A stretch of DNA of 64,000 bases, taken from positions 124,001 through 188,000 of the forward strand of contig CAWETE010000005.1 in the NCBI GenBank assembly GCA_963811895.1, in the 5' to 3' direction. The notes beneath the pieces were generated by a model. That model was not told where the DNA came from. It saw nothing but the letters and a program-made list of their open reading frames with translations, and did no database searches. Source of the stretch: DASSUW01 sp963811895. GTDB taxonomy: Bacteria; Actinomycetota; Thermoleophilia; Solirubrobacterales; Solirubrobacteraceae. Numbering within the stretch: the stretch's first letter is position 1; every line of letters starts with the position of its first letter. Below, piece after piece: positions 41,368-51,466 of this stretch. The position numbers were made by a program, and so were the translations under genes.

Positions 41368-42678
41368 GCCGTGATCGACGACGCGCTTGCGTGGGTGCAG
41401 ACCTGGGAGTCCCGCTGGGGCGAGCGCCCGGCGGCGCCGGCCGTGGACCCCGACCGCTGGGCCGCCGCCTGGGACGAGTTCACGACCCGGATGGACGGCA
41501 ACTTCCCGTTCTTCCACCCGCGCTTCGCCGGCCAGATGCTCAAGCCGCCGCACCCGGTGGCGGCCGCCGGCTACGTCGCCGCGATGCTCGTCAACCCGAA
41601 CAACCACGCGCTCGACGGCGGGCCGGTGACGAGCGAGATGGAGAAGGAGGCGGTGGCCGAGCTGGCGGTGATGCTCGGCCTCGGCGAGCCCAACCTCGGT
41701 CATCTGACCGCGAGCGGGACGATCGCGAACCTCGAGGCGCTGTGGGTGGCGAGGGAGCTGCATCCGGACAAGGGCGTCGCGTACGGCGCCAACGCCCACT
41801 ACACGCACGCGCGCATGTGCCAGGTCCTTCGCATGCCCGCGCACGAGGTGCCGGCCGACGCCCACGGCCGGATCGACCTCGACGCGCTCGACGCCCTCTG
41901 CGCGCGCGGCGAGGTCGGCACCGTGGTGCTCACCGCGGGCACCACCGGGCTCGGCGCCGTCGACGCGATCGACCAGGCGGCGGCGCTGCGCGAGCGCCAC
42001 GGCGTGCGGATCCACGTCGACGCGGCCTACGGCGGCTTCTTCGCGCTGCTCGACGACGCGCCCGCCGGGCTGCACGCGATCGGGTCGGCGGACTCGGTGG
42101 TGATCGACCCGCACAAGCATGGCCTTCAGCCATACGGATGCGGCGCCGTGTTGTTCGCCGATCCGGGGGTCGGGCGTCTGTATGCGCACGACTCGCCGTA
42201 CACGTACTTCACGTCCGACTCGCTGCACCTGGGGGAGATCAGCCTCGAGTGCTCGCGCGCCGGGGCGGCCGCCGCCGCCCTGTGGCTGACCCTGCGCGCG
42301 GTGCCGCTCGAGCCCGTCCTCGCCGCCGCCCGCCGCGCCGCGGTGGCCTTCGCCGCGCGGCTGCGCGAGTCGGAGGTACTGCGGCTGCACCTCGAGCCCG
42401 AGCTGGACATCGTCACCTACCTCCCGCCCGCCGAGAGCCTCACGCAGCTCGACGCCGCGAGCGCGGCGATCCTGCGCGCGGGCATGGAGGACCCCGACGA
42501 CCCGGTGTTCCTCAGCACCCTGCAGGTCTCGGCGGAGCATCTGCACGGGGTCGAGCGCGACGCGCCGTCGGCCCGGATCCTGCGCAGCGTCCTGATGAAG
42601 CCCGAGCACGAGTCCGCCACCGACTGGCTGGCTACCCGAGTTGAGCAGCTAGCCGCTCGTACACGGCAGGGTGGTTGA
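41362..42678 (+). CDS. PLP-dependent amino acid decarboxylase (group II)
   Basis: A 438-residue pyridoxal enzyme of PF00282. The PLP lysine lies in DPHKHGLQPYG near residue 253; HVDAAYGGFFA holds the Asp contacting the cofactor; HLTASGTIANLEAL binds phosphate. Early MVNPNNHALDGGPVTSEMEKEAVAELA resembles the glutamate/tyrosine/aromatic amino acid decarboxylases. The amino acid used cannot be told. Divergent, with touching start codons, from the M15 gene; convergent 47-base overlap with the lipase-like gene. Confidence 0.85.
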   Translation: MHAVIDDALAWVQTWESRWGERPAAPAVDPDRWAAAWDEFTTRMDGNFPFFHPRFAGQMLKPPHPVAAAGYVAAMLVNPNNHALDGGPVTSEMEKEAVAELAVMLGLGEPNLGHLTASGTIANLEALWVARELHPDKGVAYGANAHYTHARMCQVLRMPAHEVPADAHGRIDLDALDALCARGEVGTVVLTAGTTGLGAVDAIDQAAALRERHGVRIHVDAAYGGFFALLDDAPAGLHAIGSADSVVIDPHKHGLQPYGCGAVLFADPGVGRLYAHDSPYTYFTSDSLHLGEISLECSRAGAAAAALWLTLRAVPLEPVLAAARRAAVAFAARLRESEVLRLHLEPELDIVTYLPPAESLTQLDAASAAILRAGMEDPDDPVFLSTLQVSAEHLHGVERDAPSARILRSVLMKPEHESATDWLATRVEQLAARTRQGG

Positions 42679-43609
42679 GCAGCGCCAGGTGGTGCGCGGA
42701 GCCGACGTGGAAGGGCTCCTGCGTGCGATGCGAGGCGCTTCGCTCCAGCACCAGCCAGTCGCCGACGAAGCGCGCGACCGGATGGTCCTTGTCCCGCGTC
42801 ACCGAGGCGGAGACGAAGCAGTGGCGGGCGCTCTCGTGCAGCGGGACGTCCAGGCCCCGCCGCATGTCGCGGATGCCGGCGCTGCGGCGGCGCAGCAGGG
42901 ACGCGAACGCGCGCGACTCGGGCATCACGCCGAGCACCTCCGCCGCGTAGTGGACGGCCGACTCGAGCGGCGCGCCCGTGTGCGGGGAGCCGAGCGTGAT
43001 CACATGCGACACGTGCCGCGTCCAGTCGCCGCCCGCGTTGCAGGCGCTGCACGCCACCAGACCGCCCATCGAGTGCCCGATCAGCGCGATCTCCTCGACG
43101 TCGCGCTCGGCCACGAGCGCCTCGATCTCATCCGCCAGCTCGCGTCCGTTCTCGGAGACGGAGCGGCCGGTGTTGTAGCGGACGTAGACCGGCGTCCAGC
43201 CGGGTAGGCGGTCGCCGTAGCGCGGGCCACCGCCGTAGCGCCAGGCGTGCTCGGTCTCGAACAGCCCGTGGACGAAGATCGCCAGCCGCGGGGTCTCGGC
43301 GCCCTCGACGCTCAGCGTCGTCGGGATCGAGAGCGGCGGCTCCAGCACGTCGCCCCGCAGCCCGTTGAGCACGCCGAGCAGCGCGGGCGACACCTCGCGC
43401 TCGGGCAGCGCGGCCGACGCGCGGCCGGCCAGCGCCGCACCGCCTCGCACGCTCGCGTAAACGGCGCCCGCGATGGCGTCGTGCAGGGCCTTGGCGGCGC
43501 CGGGGGCGAACGAGCGGTCGGCGATCGCCTGATGGACCTGCCTGATCCCGCCCGTGCCGAGCGCGAGCTCGTCGAAGGCGAGCCGGGTGAGTGCGCGGAA
43601 TTGCGTCAC
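42632..43609 (-). CDS. Lipase/PGAP1-like alpha/beta hydrolase
   Basis: A 325-residue hydrolase. LAIFVHGLFETEHAWRYG supplies the oxyanion region, ALIGHSMGGLVACSAC the nucleophile (GHSMG), and HVITLGSPHTGAPLES the typical PGAP1/lipase segment; His in HVGSAHHLALLNHP ends the triad. The N-terminal ~90 residues are helical. GTG start overlaps the stop of the Lrp gene (GTGA). The link to the Lrp regulator is positional only. Confidence 0.8.
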   Translation of the reverse strand: MTQFRALTRLAFDELALGTGGIRQVHQAIADRSFAPGAAKALHDAIAGAVYASVRGGAALAGRASAALPEREVSPALLGVLNGLRGDVLEPPLSIPTTLSVEGAETPRLAIFVHGLFETEHAWRYGGGPRYGDRLPGWTPVYVRYNTGRSVSENGRELADEIEALVAERDVEEIALIGHSMGGLVACSACNAGGDWTRHVSHVITLGSPHTGAPLESAVHYAAEVLGVMPESRAFASLLRRRSAGIRDMRRGLDVPLHESARHCFVSASVTRDKDHPVARFVGDWLVLERSASHRTQEPFHVGSAHHLALLNHPAVYERLAAQLG

Positions 43610-44055
43610 GGTCGCTCGACCAGCGTAGAAAGCGCCACCATCGTGCGCGTCCGCATCACCTTGGGATCGCGCCGCAGCGCCTCGATCACGCGCTCGAGCT
43701 CCTCGATGCCCTCCACGCGCACGCGCACGACCGCGTCGGCGTCGCCGGCCACCGTGTGGGCTGCGATGACCGCGGGCAGGCCGGACACCGAGGCCAGCAG
43801 GTCACCCGGGGCGACGCTGTCCGCGCAGTAGAGCTCGACGAACGCCTCCAGCCGGTCGCCCAGCGCCTGCGGGTCGATGACCGCGGTGTAGCCGACGATC
43901 ACGCCGGTCTCGTGCAGGCGGTCGACACGGCGCTTGACGGCCGACGCGGAGAGCCCGACGGCGGCGCCGACATCGGCCAGCGTCGCACGGCCGTCGCGCT
44001 CCAGATGATCAAGGATCTTGCGATCGATGTCGTCGAGACGGACCGGACGTTGCAC
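43606..44055 (-). CDS. Lrp/AsnC-family regulator
   Basis: A 149-residue regulator: N-terminal helix-turn-helix (LDDIDRKILDHLERDGRATLADVGAAVGLSASAVKRRVDRLHETGVI) and a C-terminal RAM ligand-binding domain (AHTVAGDADAVVRVRVEGIEELERVIEAL, GD motif). It is divergent from the phenylalanine 4-hydroxylase gene, a common pairing in which it senses an aromatic amino acid and controls the hydroxylase. The 63-base gap shows no clear operator to me. Confidence 0.9.
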   Translation of the reverse strand: MQRPVRLDDIDRKILDHLERDGRATLADVGAAVGLSASAVKRRVDRLHETGVIVGYTAVIDPQALGDRLEAFVELYCADSVAPGDLLASVSGLPAVIAAHTVAGDADAVVRVRVEGIEELERVIEALRRDPKVMRTRTMVALSTLVERP

Positions 44056-44118
44056 GTCACGCCCACTCTATGTCGTCTCGATTGCGCGCGCGTGAATAGA
44101 GCGCTACATCGGCGGTAC

Positions 44119-45021
44119 ATGTTCGAGGAAGCCCAGCTGTACTCGCCGGTCACCGAGAACGAGGACGGCTCGGTCACCGTCGAGCTCGCGGGCGACCATC
44201 CCGGCGCCTGCGACCCCGCCTACCGCGAGCGGCGCAACCACATCGCCGCGCAGGCCGTGGCCTGGAAGCCCGGCGAGCCCACCCCGCGGATCGAGTACAC
44301 CGAGGCCGAGCACGACGTGTGGCGGATCGTCTCGCGCGAGCTGGCGCCCAAGCACGAGAAGTACGCGTGCGGCGACTTCCGCGAGGCGGCGGGCCGGCTG
44401 GCCCTGCCGGTCGACCACATCCCACAGCTCGACGAGGTCACCGAAGGGCTGCAGGAGCTGACCGGCTGGAGCTACCACTGCGCGGCCGGCCTGGTCCCGC
44501 TGCGCGACTTCCTCGGCGCCCTCGGCGACCGCGTCTTCCACTCGACGCAGTACATCCGGCACGGCGCGATGCCGCTCTACACGCCCGAGCCCGACCTCAT
44601 CCACGAGGTCGTCGGCCACGGCAACCTGCTCGCCGCGCCTCGCTTCGCCGAGATCAAGCGCCAGGCCGGCCTCGCCGCCCAGCGGGTGGAGACCGACGAG
44701 GCGCTCCAGTTCCTGGCCGACGTCTTCTGGTTCACGATCGAGTTCGGAGTCATGCGCGAGGACGGCGAGGTGTGCGCCTACGGCGCCGGCATCCTCAGCT
44801 CCTACGGCGAGATCGAGGAGTTCCGCGGGGCAGACCTGCGGCCGCTCGACATCCTCGCCATGGCCACGCAGGAGTACGACATCACCCACTACCAGCCCGT
44901 GCTGTTCTGCGCCGACGGCATGGGTGAGCTGGAGGACGTCGTCGGCGGCTTCTTCGCGGAGTTCGACGACGACACGCCGGCGCGACTGAGGGGGGACGCG
45001 GGGGTGGCGCTGTCGGCTTGA
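44119..45021 (+). CDS. phhA: Phenylalanine 4-hydroxylase
   Basis: A 300-residue pterin- and iron-dependent monooxygenase. The iron ligands are the two His of DLIHEVVGHGNLLA and the Glu of FWFTIEFGVM, as in PhhA and eukaryotic PAH. PEPDLIHE and GAGILSSYGEIE are family signatures. It converts phenylalanine to tyrosine. No pterin-recycling dehydratase is nearby. Divergent Lrp regulator upstream. The start at 44119 has no Shine-Dalgarno sequence. Confidence 0.93.
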   Translation: MFEEAQLYSPVTENEDGSVTVELAGDHPGACDPAYRERRNHIAAQAVAWKPGEPTPRIEYTEAEHDVWRIVSRELAPKHEKYACGDFREAAGRLALPVDHIPQLDEVTEGLQELTGWSYHCAAGLVPLRDFLGALGDRVFHSTQYIRHGAMPLYTPEPDLIHEVVGHGNLLAAPRFAEIKRQAGLAAQRVETDEALQFLADVFWFTIEFGVMREDGEVCAYGAGILSSYGEIEEFRGADLRPLDILAMATQEYDITHYQPVLFCADGMGELEDVVGGFFAEFDDDTPARLRGDAGVALSA

Positions 45022-45053
45022 CGGCAGCGCGCCCCTGCGCGGGCGCCGGAAAC

Positions 45054-45082
45054 CGGGTACGGTCGTCGCGACCGTAAACCCG
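45054..45082. terminator. Stem-loop between phhA and the STAS gene
   Basis: TACGGTCG-TCG-CGACCGTA (8-bp stem, 3-base loop), extended by CGGG pairing with CCCG after a two-A bulge. It is the likely phhA terminator, but it also lies 27 bases before the STAS start and could act in that leader. Confidence 0.5.
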
Positions 45083-45108
45083 CGACGTGGGGTAATGCCC
45101 GGGCGCCC

Positions 45109-45459
45109 ATGGACTACCAGATCGATCACGACCCCATCGAGCGAGGCCACCTCGTCGTAGCCAGTGGCGAGCTCGACATCTCGGCCACGCCGCGGCTGTC
45201 GACCGTGCTCGCCTTCGCCTCCGCGAGCCCCGGCGGCCGGCTCGTGCTCGACCTCTCCGAGGTGGCCTTCATCGACTCGACGGCGCTCGGGACGATCCTG
45301 AAGGCCGCGGCGCAGTTCGACGAGGCGGGGACCAGCCTCGCCGTGGTGGCGCCGGACGGCCCGGTGCGCCGGCTGCTGGAGATGACGAACCTCACCCAGC
45401 GCTTCCGGCTGTACTCCACGCGGGACGCCGCCCTTTCGGCGGACGGCGCCCCGGCGTGA
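45109..45459 (+). CDS. STAS-domain anti-sigma factor antagonist
   Basis: A 116-residue protein of the SpoIIAA/RsbV type: HLVVASGELDISATPRLSTVLA and the phosphorylatable Ser region VAFIDSTALGTILKAA (DSTAL). It would bind an anti-sigma kinase and free a sigma factor when unphosphorylated. No partner kinase or sigma gene is in the window. The neighbour is a convergent chemotaxis receptor gene. Confidence 0.9.
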   Translation: MDYQIDHDPIERGHLVVASGELDISATPRLSTVLAFASASPGGRLVLDLSEVAFIDSTALGTILKAAAQFDEAGTSLAVVAPDGPVRRLLEMTNLTQRFRLYSTRDAALSADGAPA

Positions 45460-45473
45460 ACGTAGTTGGCTAG

Positions 45474-47321
45474 CTAGGCCAGCTGGAAGCGGCCGACGAG
45501 CTCCTGAAGGCGCTCGGCGGTGCGGGCCAGCTCCTGGGCGCTGGCGGCGATCTCCTGGGTCGACGCGCTGGTCTGCTGCGTCGACGCGGAGACCTGCTCG
45601 GCCGAGGCCGAGGACTCCTCGGCGACGGACGCGACCTCGCCGATGGAGGACTCCATCTGCTGGGTCTCACCGGAGATCTGCTGCGCGGCGGCGGCGATCT
45701 CGGAGATCTGGTCGCTGATCTGCTCGACGGCGTGGCCGATCTGCTCGAACGCCTCGCGGGTCTGCTCGACCGTGGCGACGCCGTCCTCGGTGCGCTGGGC
45801 GCCCTCGGCGACGACACCGACGACCTTCTGGGTCTCGGCCTGGATCTCGCCGATCAGCCCGGAGATCTGGCCGGCGGCGTCCTGGGACTCCTCGGCCAGC
45901 TTGCGGACCTCCTCGGCGACCACGGCGAAGCCGCGGCCCTGCTCGCCCGCACGGGCGGCCTCGATGGCCGCGTTGAGCGCCAGCAGGTTGGTCTGCTCGG
46001 CGATGCCGGTGATGGTGTCGACGATGCCGCCGATCCGCTCGCTGCGGGCCGACAGCTCCTCGATCGCGGTCGCGACCTCGGCCGAGGAGTCGGCGACCTG
46101 GCGGATCGCGCCGGTGGCCTTGGCGGCCGCGCTGACGCCCTCGCGGGCGGCCCCGCGGGCCTCCTCGGCGCTGCCGGCGGTCTCCTGGGCGCGCTCGGCG
46201 CTCACGGTGGCGGCACGCGCGGCCTCGCGGGCGCTCTCGCGCGCCGACTCGACCATCCGCACCTGGCGCTCGGCGCCCTGCGCGACCTCGCCGACGGCGG
46301 AGGCGATCTCGCCGACCGCGCGGCCGGCCTCATCGGACGTCGAAGCCATCTGCTGCGAGGCAGCCGACAGGTTGCCCGACGAGTCGGACACGGCGCCGAT
46401 CAGCTCACGCAGGTTGCCCTGCATGTCGTTGTAGGCGGCCACCGAGCGGTGGGTCTTGTCGAGCATCGCGTTGAACGTCTCGGACAGACGGCCGAGCTCG
46501 TCGCGCGAGTCGACGTCGACCGGCTCGGTGGTCGAGGCCACGGTGCGCGTGAGGTCGCCGTTCGCGACGGCCTCCAGGCTGCCCGTGAGCTCCTCGAGGT
46601 CCTCCTCGTTGAGCGAGCGCAGGCGCGAGCCGAGCGCGGCGACCGGGCCGGTCACCGAGCGGGTGACGAAGGTCGCCAGGCCGGCGGCGGCGATCAGGGC
46701 GAGCAGCGCGACGATCATGATCAGGCGCGTGCCGCTCGAAGCGGAGTGCTGGGCGGCCTTGGCCGTCTCCTGGCCGGTGGCGTCGATCGCGGCCTGCAGA
46801 GCGAGAGCCGCCTTGCTGAGGGCGTCGGCGCCGGGGGCGACGTCGGACGAGTAGAGATCACGCGAGCCGTCGCGATTCTCGACGCCGTCGACGGTCTCCT
46901 GGCGGGACCGCTTGACGGCCTCCTTCCAGCTCTCGACGTACGAGGCGCGGGCCGCCGCGAACTTGTCCATCTCGTCGCTGGAGGGGGTGCCGGCCACCAG
47001 CTTCGCGAGCTTCTCGCCGTCGCGCGTGTTCTCGGCCGCCATGGCGTTCATGCGGTCCTCGAGCGCGGTCTGTGCGTCGAGGTCACCGTCCTTGACGAAC
47101 AGGTGCTGGGCCACGAGATGACCGATGGTGGCGCTGCGCTCAGCGAGATCGCCGGCGAGGGCGGTGGCGCGGAGGTCTTCATGGGCGAGCTCGTCGGCCT
47201 GCGCCTTGAGGCCGCCCATCGCCTGGATGGCGACGCCGCCCACCAGCAGCAGGCCGACGGCGAGCGCGCCGAAGGCGATGGCCAGTCGAACGGCCAGCCG
47301 GAGGTTCTTGAAGGACTGCAT
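45474..47321 (-). CDS. Methyl-accepting chemotaxis protein
   Basis: A 615-residue receptor. TM1 ~10-33, extracytoplasmic four-helix-type sensor domain ~34-195 (DELAHEDLRATALAGDLAERSATIGHLVAQHLF), TM2 ~198-222, HAMP ~222-290, then the signalling coiled coil with the conserved hairpin tip IAEQTNLLALNAAIEAARAG...GRGFAVVAEEVRKLAEES. Ala/Glu/Gln-rich methylation helices flank the tip (QQTSASTQEIAASAQELA). It ends FQLA with no C-terminal tether. Ligand unknown. Presence implies flagellar or twitching motility elsewhere in the genome. Confidence 0.93.
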   Translation of the reverse strand: MQSFKNLRLAVRLAIAFGALAVGLLLVGGVAIQAMGGLKAQADELAHEDLRATALAGDLAERSATIGHLVAQHLFVKDGDLDAQTALEDRMNAMAAENTRDGEKLAKLVAGTPSSDEMDKFAAARASYVESWKEAVKRSRQETVDGVENRDGSRDLYSSDVAPGADALSKAALALQAAIDATGQETAKAAQHSASSGTRLIMIVALLALIAAAGLATFVTRSVTGPVAALGSRLRSLNEEDLEELTGSLEAVANGDLTRTVASTTEPVDVDSRDELGRLSETFNAMLDKTHRSVAAYNDMQGNLRELIGAVSDSSGNLSAASQQMASTSDEAGRAVGEIASAVGEVAQGAERQVRMVESARESAREAARAATVSAERAQETAGSAEEARGAAREGVSAAAKATGAIRQVADSSAEVATAIEELSARSERIGGIVDTITGIAEQTNLLALNAAIEAARAGEQGRGFAVVAEEVRKLAEESQDAAGQISGLIGEIQAETQKVVGVVAEGAQRTEDGVATVEQTREAFEQIGHAVEQISDQISEIAAAAQQISGETQQMESSIGEVASVAEESSASAEQVSASTQQTSASTQEIAASAQELARTAERLQELVGRFQLA

Positions 47322-47388
47322 TGACAGAGACGTTCCTTATCTGGGAGTTCTGGAGCGTCCGAGTCATCGACCGTGGCTGCAGGGGTAC

Positions 47389-47580
47389 CTATCCCCTGTT
47401 TGGGGGATTGTCACGGTTCCGACCCCGGAGGTGGCGGGCGACGAGCGTCGCCCAGTCGATCACCCCGGCGGCGAGGTGCCCGAGCGGTCCCGTGTAGAGC
47501 CAGGCGCGCACGAAACCCCGGTTGTACAGTGATGCCCCTGCCGGCGTCCGGCCGGCAGGTCTGACACCGACGGTCGCCAT
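47389..47580 (-). CDS. Possible small protein divergent from tig
   Basis: A 63-residue frame ending LYTGPLGHLAAGVIDWATLVARHLRGRN. The GPxGHxxAGxxDW pattern followed by an amphipathic helix looks like small conserved actinobacterial proteins I have seen, but I cannot name a family. It fills the 279-base gap between the receptor gene and tig. The likely tig -10 lies inside it, and there is no Shine-Dalgarno sequence, so it may be spurious. Confidence 0.4.
   Translation of the reverse strand: MATVGVRPAGRTPAGASLYNRGFVRAWLYTGPLGHLAAGVIDWATLVARHLRGRNRDNPPNRG
47525..47559 (+). promoter_or_regulatory. Probable tig promoter and leader hairpin
   Basis: TACAGT at 47525-47530 is a good -10; no clear -35. 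A 9-bp stem (CCTGCCGGC-GTCCG-GCCGGCAGG, 47537-47559) would begin at about the transcript start, leaving a ~40-base tail to the tig ATG. Confidence 0.45.
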
Positions 47581-47600
47581 CCAGGCGACCGAAAACGTAT

Positions 47601-49010
47601 ATGCCTACTGAGGTCCAAACCGTCGTCACCGAGCTGCCCGAATCGCGCGTGCGCGTGGAGGCCGAGGTGCCGGCCGAGGAGGTCGAGCGCCGGGTCGCCC
47701 AGGCCGCCAAGCGGCTCGGGCAGGGCATCCGGGTTCCCGGCTTCCGCGCCGGCAAGGCGCCGCCGCCGGTGATCGTCCAGCGGATGGGCCGCGACGCCGT
47801 CCTCGACGAGGCCGTCCGCGACTCGATCGGCACCTGGTACTCGGCGGCGATCGACTCCGCGCACGTCGTGCCGGTCGGCGAGCCGCAGCTCGACATGGGC
47901 GACCTGCCGGCCCAGGGGCAGCCGCTGACCTTCTCGATCGAGATCGGCGTGCGGCCGACGGCCACGCTGGGCGAGTACAAGGGCCTCGAGGTCGGCCGCC
48001 GCGAGGCCGTGGTCGCCGACGAGGCGATCTCCGAGGAGCTCGACCGCCTGCGCGAGCGCTCGGCCCGGCTCGACACCGTCGAGCGGCCCGCAGGCAAGGG
48101 CGACTTCGTGGTCATGGACTACCTGGGCACGCGCGACGGCGAGCCGTTCGGCGGCGGCGAGGGCCGCGACCAGATGGTCGAGGTCGGCTCCGGCCGGCTC
48201 GTGCCCGGCTTCGAGGAGCAGCTCGAAGGAGCAGCCGCGGGCGACGAGCGGACCGTCACCGTCACCTTCCCCGAGGACTACCCGGCGCCCGAGCTGGCCG
48301 GCCAGGAGGCGCAGTTCGCGGTCACGGTCAAGGAGGTCAAGGCCAAGGAGCTGCCCGAGCTCGACGACGACCTGGCCGCCGAGGCGGGCTTCGACACGCT
48401 CGACGAGCTGCGCGAGGACATCCGCAACCGCCTGGCCGAGGTCGACACCGCGCAGATCGAGTCCGAGTTCCGCGAGGCGGCGCTCGACTCCGCGGTCCGC
48501 GCCGCCACGGTCGAGATCCCCGAGGCGCTCGTCGAGGCGCGCGCCCGCGAGCTGTGGGACTCGATGCTGCACTCGCTCGCGCACCAGGGCATCAACCGCG
48601 AGACCTATCTGCGGATCGCCGGCCGCGACGAGGCCGAGATCGTCGAGCAGAGCAAGCCCGACGCCGAGCAGGCGCTGCGGCGCGAGGCCGTGCTGGCCGC
48701 GATCATCGAGGCCGAGGAGATCGAGCCCAGCGACGAGGAGGTCTTCGAGGCCGTCGAGGAGGCGGCGGCCGAGGGCCAGGGGCGCGTCTCGCCCAAGAAG
48801 CTGCTCGAGCGCCTGAAGTCGCAGGGGCGGCTCGACTCCCTCAAGCAGGACCTCGCCCAGCGCAAGGCGCTGGAGCTCGTCACCGAGTCGGCCAAGCCGA
48901 TCTCGGTCGAGCAGGCGCAGGCCCGCGAGAAGCTCTGGACGCCGGGTGACTCCGAAGGCGCCAAGAGTGGCTCCAGCGGTCAGATTTGGACCCCGGGCGG
49001 GCGGGCTTAG
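47601..49010 (+). CDS. tig: Trigger factor
   Basis: A 469-residue ribosome-associated chaperone and peptidyl-prolyl isomerase. The ribosome-binding signature is GFRAGKAPPPVIVQRMG (GFRxGKxP) near residue 50; the PPIase domain (~155-245) contains GDFVVMDYLGTRDGEPFGGGEG and LVPGFEEQLEGAAAGDE; the C-terminal chaperone arms follow. Beyond the usual end a ~30-residue tail (REKLWTPGDSEGAKSGSSGQIWTPGGRA) repeats WTPG twice. The gene precedes clpP and clpX, the usual actinobacterial order. Confidence 0.95.
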   Translation: MPTEVQTVVTELPESRVRVEAEVPAEEVERRVAQAAKRLGQGIRVPGFRAGKAPPPVIVQRMGRDAVLDEAVRDSIGTWYSAAIDSAHVVPVGEPQLDMGDLPAQGQPLTFSIEIGVRPTATLGEYKGLEVGRREAVVADEAISEELDRLRERSARLDTVERPAGKGDFVVMDYLGTRDGEPFGGGEGRDQMVEVGSGRLVPGFEEQLEGAAAGDERTVTVTFPEDYPAPELAGQEAQFAVTVKEVKAKELPELDDDLAAEAGFDTLDELREDIRNRLAEVDTAQIESEFREAALDSAVRAATVEIPEALVEARARELWDSMLHSLAHQGINRETYLRIAGRDEAEIVEQSKPDAEQALRREAVLAAIIEAEEIEPSDEEVFEAVEEAAAEGQGRVSPKKLLERLKSQGRLDSLKQDLAQRKALELVTESAKPISVEQAQAREKLWTPGDSEGAKSGSSGQIWTPGGRA

Positions 49011-49030
49011 TCCTAACCGGTTGAATGGGA

Positions 49031-49057
49031 TTGACCGCCTCCGGCGATTGCTAGGCT
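49031..49057 (+). promoter_or_regulatory. Possible clpP-clpX promoter
   Basis: TTGACC, 15 bases and TAGGCT, about 68 bases before the clpP GTG. The spacing is slightly short. No CtsR or ClgR-type operator was recognised beside it. Confidence 0.4.
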
Positions 49058-49124
49058 GTCGCCGGGCTCCCAGCCCATAAGCTGAGCAGGACTCGAGCGC
49101 CCGAAGCGAAACGAAGCGAGGACC

Positions 49125-49709
49125 GTGAGCCCACTCGTACCGATGGTCGTCGAACAGACCTCCCGTGGGGAGCGCGCGTTCGACATCTACTCCCGTCTGC
49201 TGAACGAGCGGATCGTCTTCCTCGGCACGCCCGTCGATGATCAGATCGCGAACCTGATCGTCGCGCAGCTGCTGCATCTCGAGGCCGAGGATCCGGACAA
49301 GGACATCTCGCTCTACGTGAACTCACCGGGCGGTTCGGTCTACGCGGGGCTCGCGATCTACGACACGATGCAGTTCATCAAGCCCGACGTGTCGACGATC
49401 TGCGTCGGCATCGCGATGTCGATGGGCGCGCTGCTGCTGGCGGGCGGCGCGAAGGGCAAGCGGATGGCGCTGCCCAACGCGAAGATCCTGATCCACCAGG
49501 TCTCCTCCGGATTCCAGGGCCAGGCGACGGACATCGAGATCCACGCCCGCGAGGTGATCGACCTCCGCCGCCGGCTCGACGAGATCATCGCCGACCACAC
49601 CGGCCAGGAGATCGACAAGGTCAAGCAGGACACCGAGCGCGACTACTTCATGAGCTCCGAGGAAGCCGTCAAGTACGGCATCATCGACAGGGTGATCTCC
49701 GAGCACTAG
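49125..49709 (+). CDS. clpP: ATP-dependent Clp protease proteolytic subunit
   Basis: A 194-residue serine protease subunit. Catalytic Ser in GIAMSMGALLL, His in KILIHQVSSG and Asp in DKVKQDTERDYFMSSEEA; YVNSPGGSVYAGLAIYDTMQ forms the oxyanion strand. It assembles as heptamers and partners ClpX. The GTG at 49125 follows GCGAGGACC; an ATG at 49143 is possible. Only one clpP is in the window, although many actinobacteria have two. Confidence 0.95.
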   Translation: MSPLVPMVVEQTSRGERAFDIYSRLLNERIVFLGTPVDDQIANLIVAQLLHLEAEDPDKDISLYVNSPGGSVYAGLAIYDTMQFIKPDVSTICVGIAMSMGALLLAGGAKGKRMALPNAKILIHQVSSGFQGQATDIEIHAREVIDLRRRLDEIIADHTGQEIDKVKQDTERDYFMSSEEAVKYGIIDRVISEH

Positions 49710-49721
49710 GGGAGACGGACC

Positions 49722-50989
<1,268 letters not shown>

Positions 50990-50993
<4 letters not shown>

Positions 50994-51412
50994 GCCTTCA
51001 GCTCGATCTCGGGCGCCGACTCGTCGTCGGGAATCCCGCTCCACAGGCTCCGCAGGACCGTGCCGGCGGGGACGTCGAGGTCGAGCCGCAGCTTGACGTC
51101 GTAGCGGGCGACGCCGCGGCGGCAGCGGCTGTTGATGCGCGCGCGGACCAGCCGCTCGCCGTCACCGGTGCGGATCGCGACCGCGCGGCGGTCGGCGCCC
51201 TCGGGGCAGCCGTCCGCGTAGCGGACCACGAGCCGCGGCCGCACCGTCGTGAGGCGCAGCATCTCGCCGTCCTCGATCGCGCGGCTGGAAGCGGTGAGGC
51301 AGCTGTGCCAGCCGGGCTTCTCAGGCGCGGTGCAGCGGGACTGGGCCGAGGCCGGCGAGGCGATGAGCAGGGCCGCCAGGGTGACGCCGGCCAATCCGAT
51401 GGTGCGATGCAT
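50990..51412 (-). CDS. Small secreted protein of unknown function
   Basis: A 140-residue exported protein: signal peptide LAGVTLAALLIASPASAQS, four Cys in the mature part (RCTAPEKPGWHSCL, DGCPEGAD, NSRCRRG) that may form two disulphides, and a beta-rich body. No known family recognised. The body (RLTTVRPRLVVRYADGCP) recalls the secreted beta proteins at the left end of the window only in composition. Its stop overlaps that of clpX. Confidence 0.65.
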
Positions 51413-51466
51413 GCGGGCGAGCCTGCCCCAAAAAGCGGGGCATCGCCCTGACCGGACGGGGAGTCT

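Noticed and set aside
45091..45096. Stress-sigma-type -10 (GGGTAA) before the STAS gene
   Set aside because: The hexamer fits, but no GTTT -35 lies at the required distance.
47322..47420. Cyclic di-GMP riboswitch in the chemotaxis receptor leader
   Set aside because: Short stems and GGACGC are present, but the conserved GEMM core is not.
47470..47505. tRNA gene suggested by GGTGCCCGAGCGGTC
   Set aside because: It resembles the D arm of a serine or leucine tRNA, but no matching acceptor, anticodon or T arms flank it.
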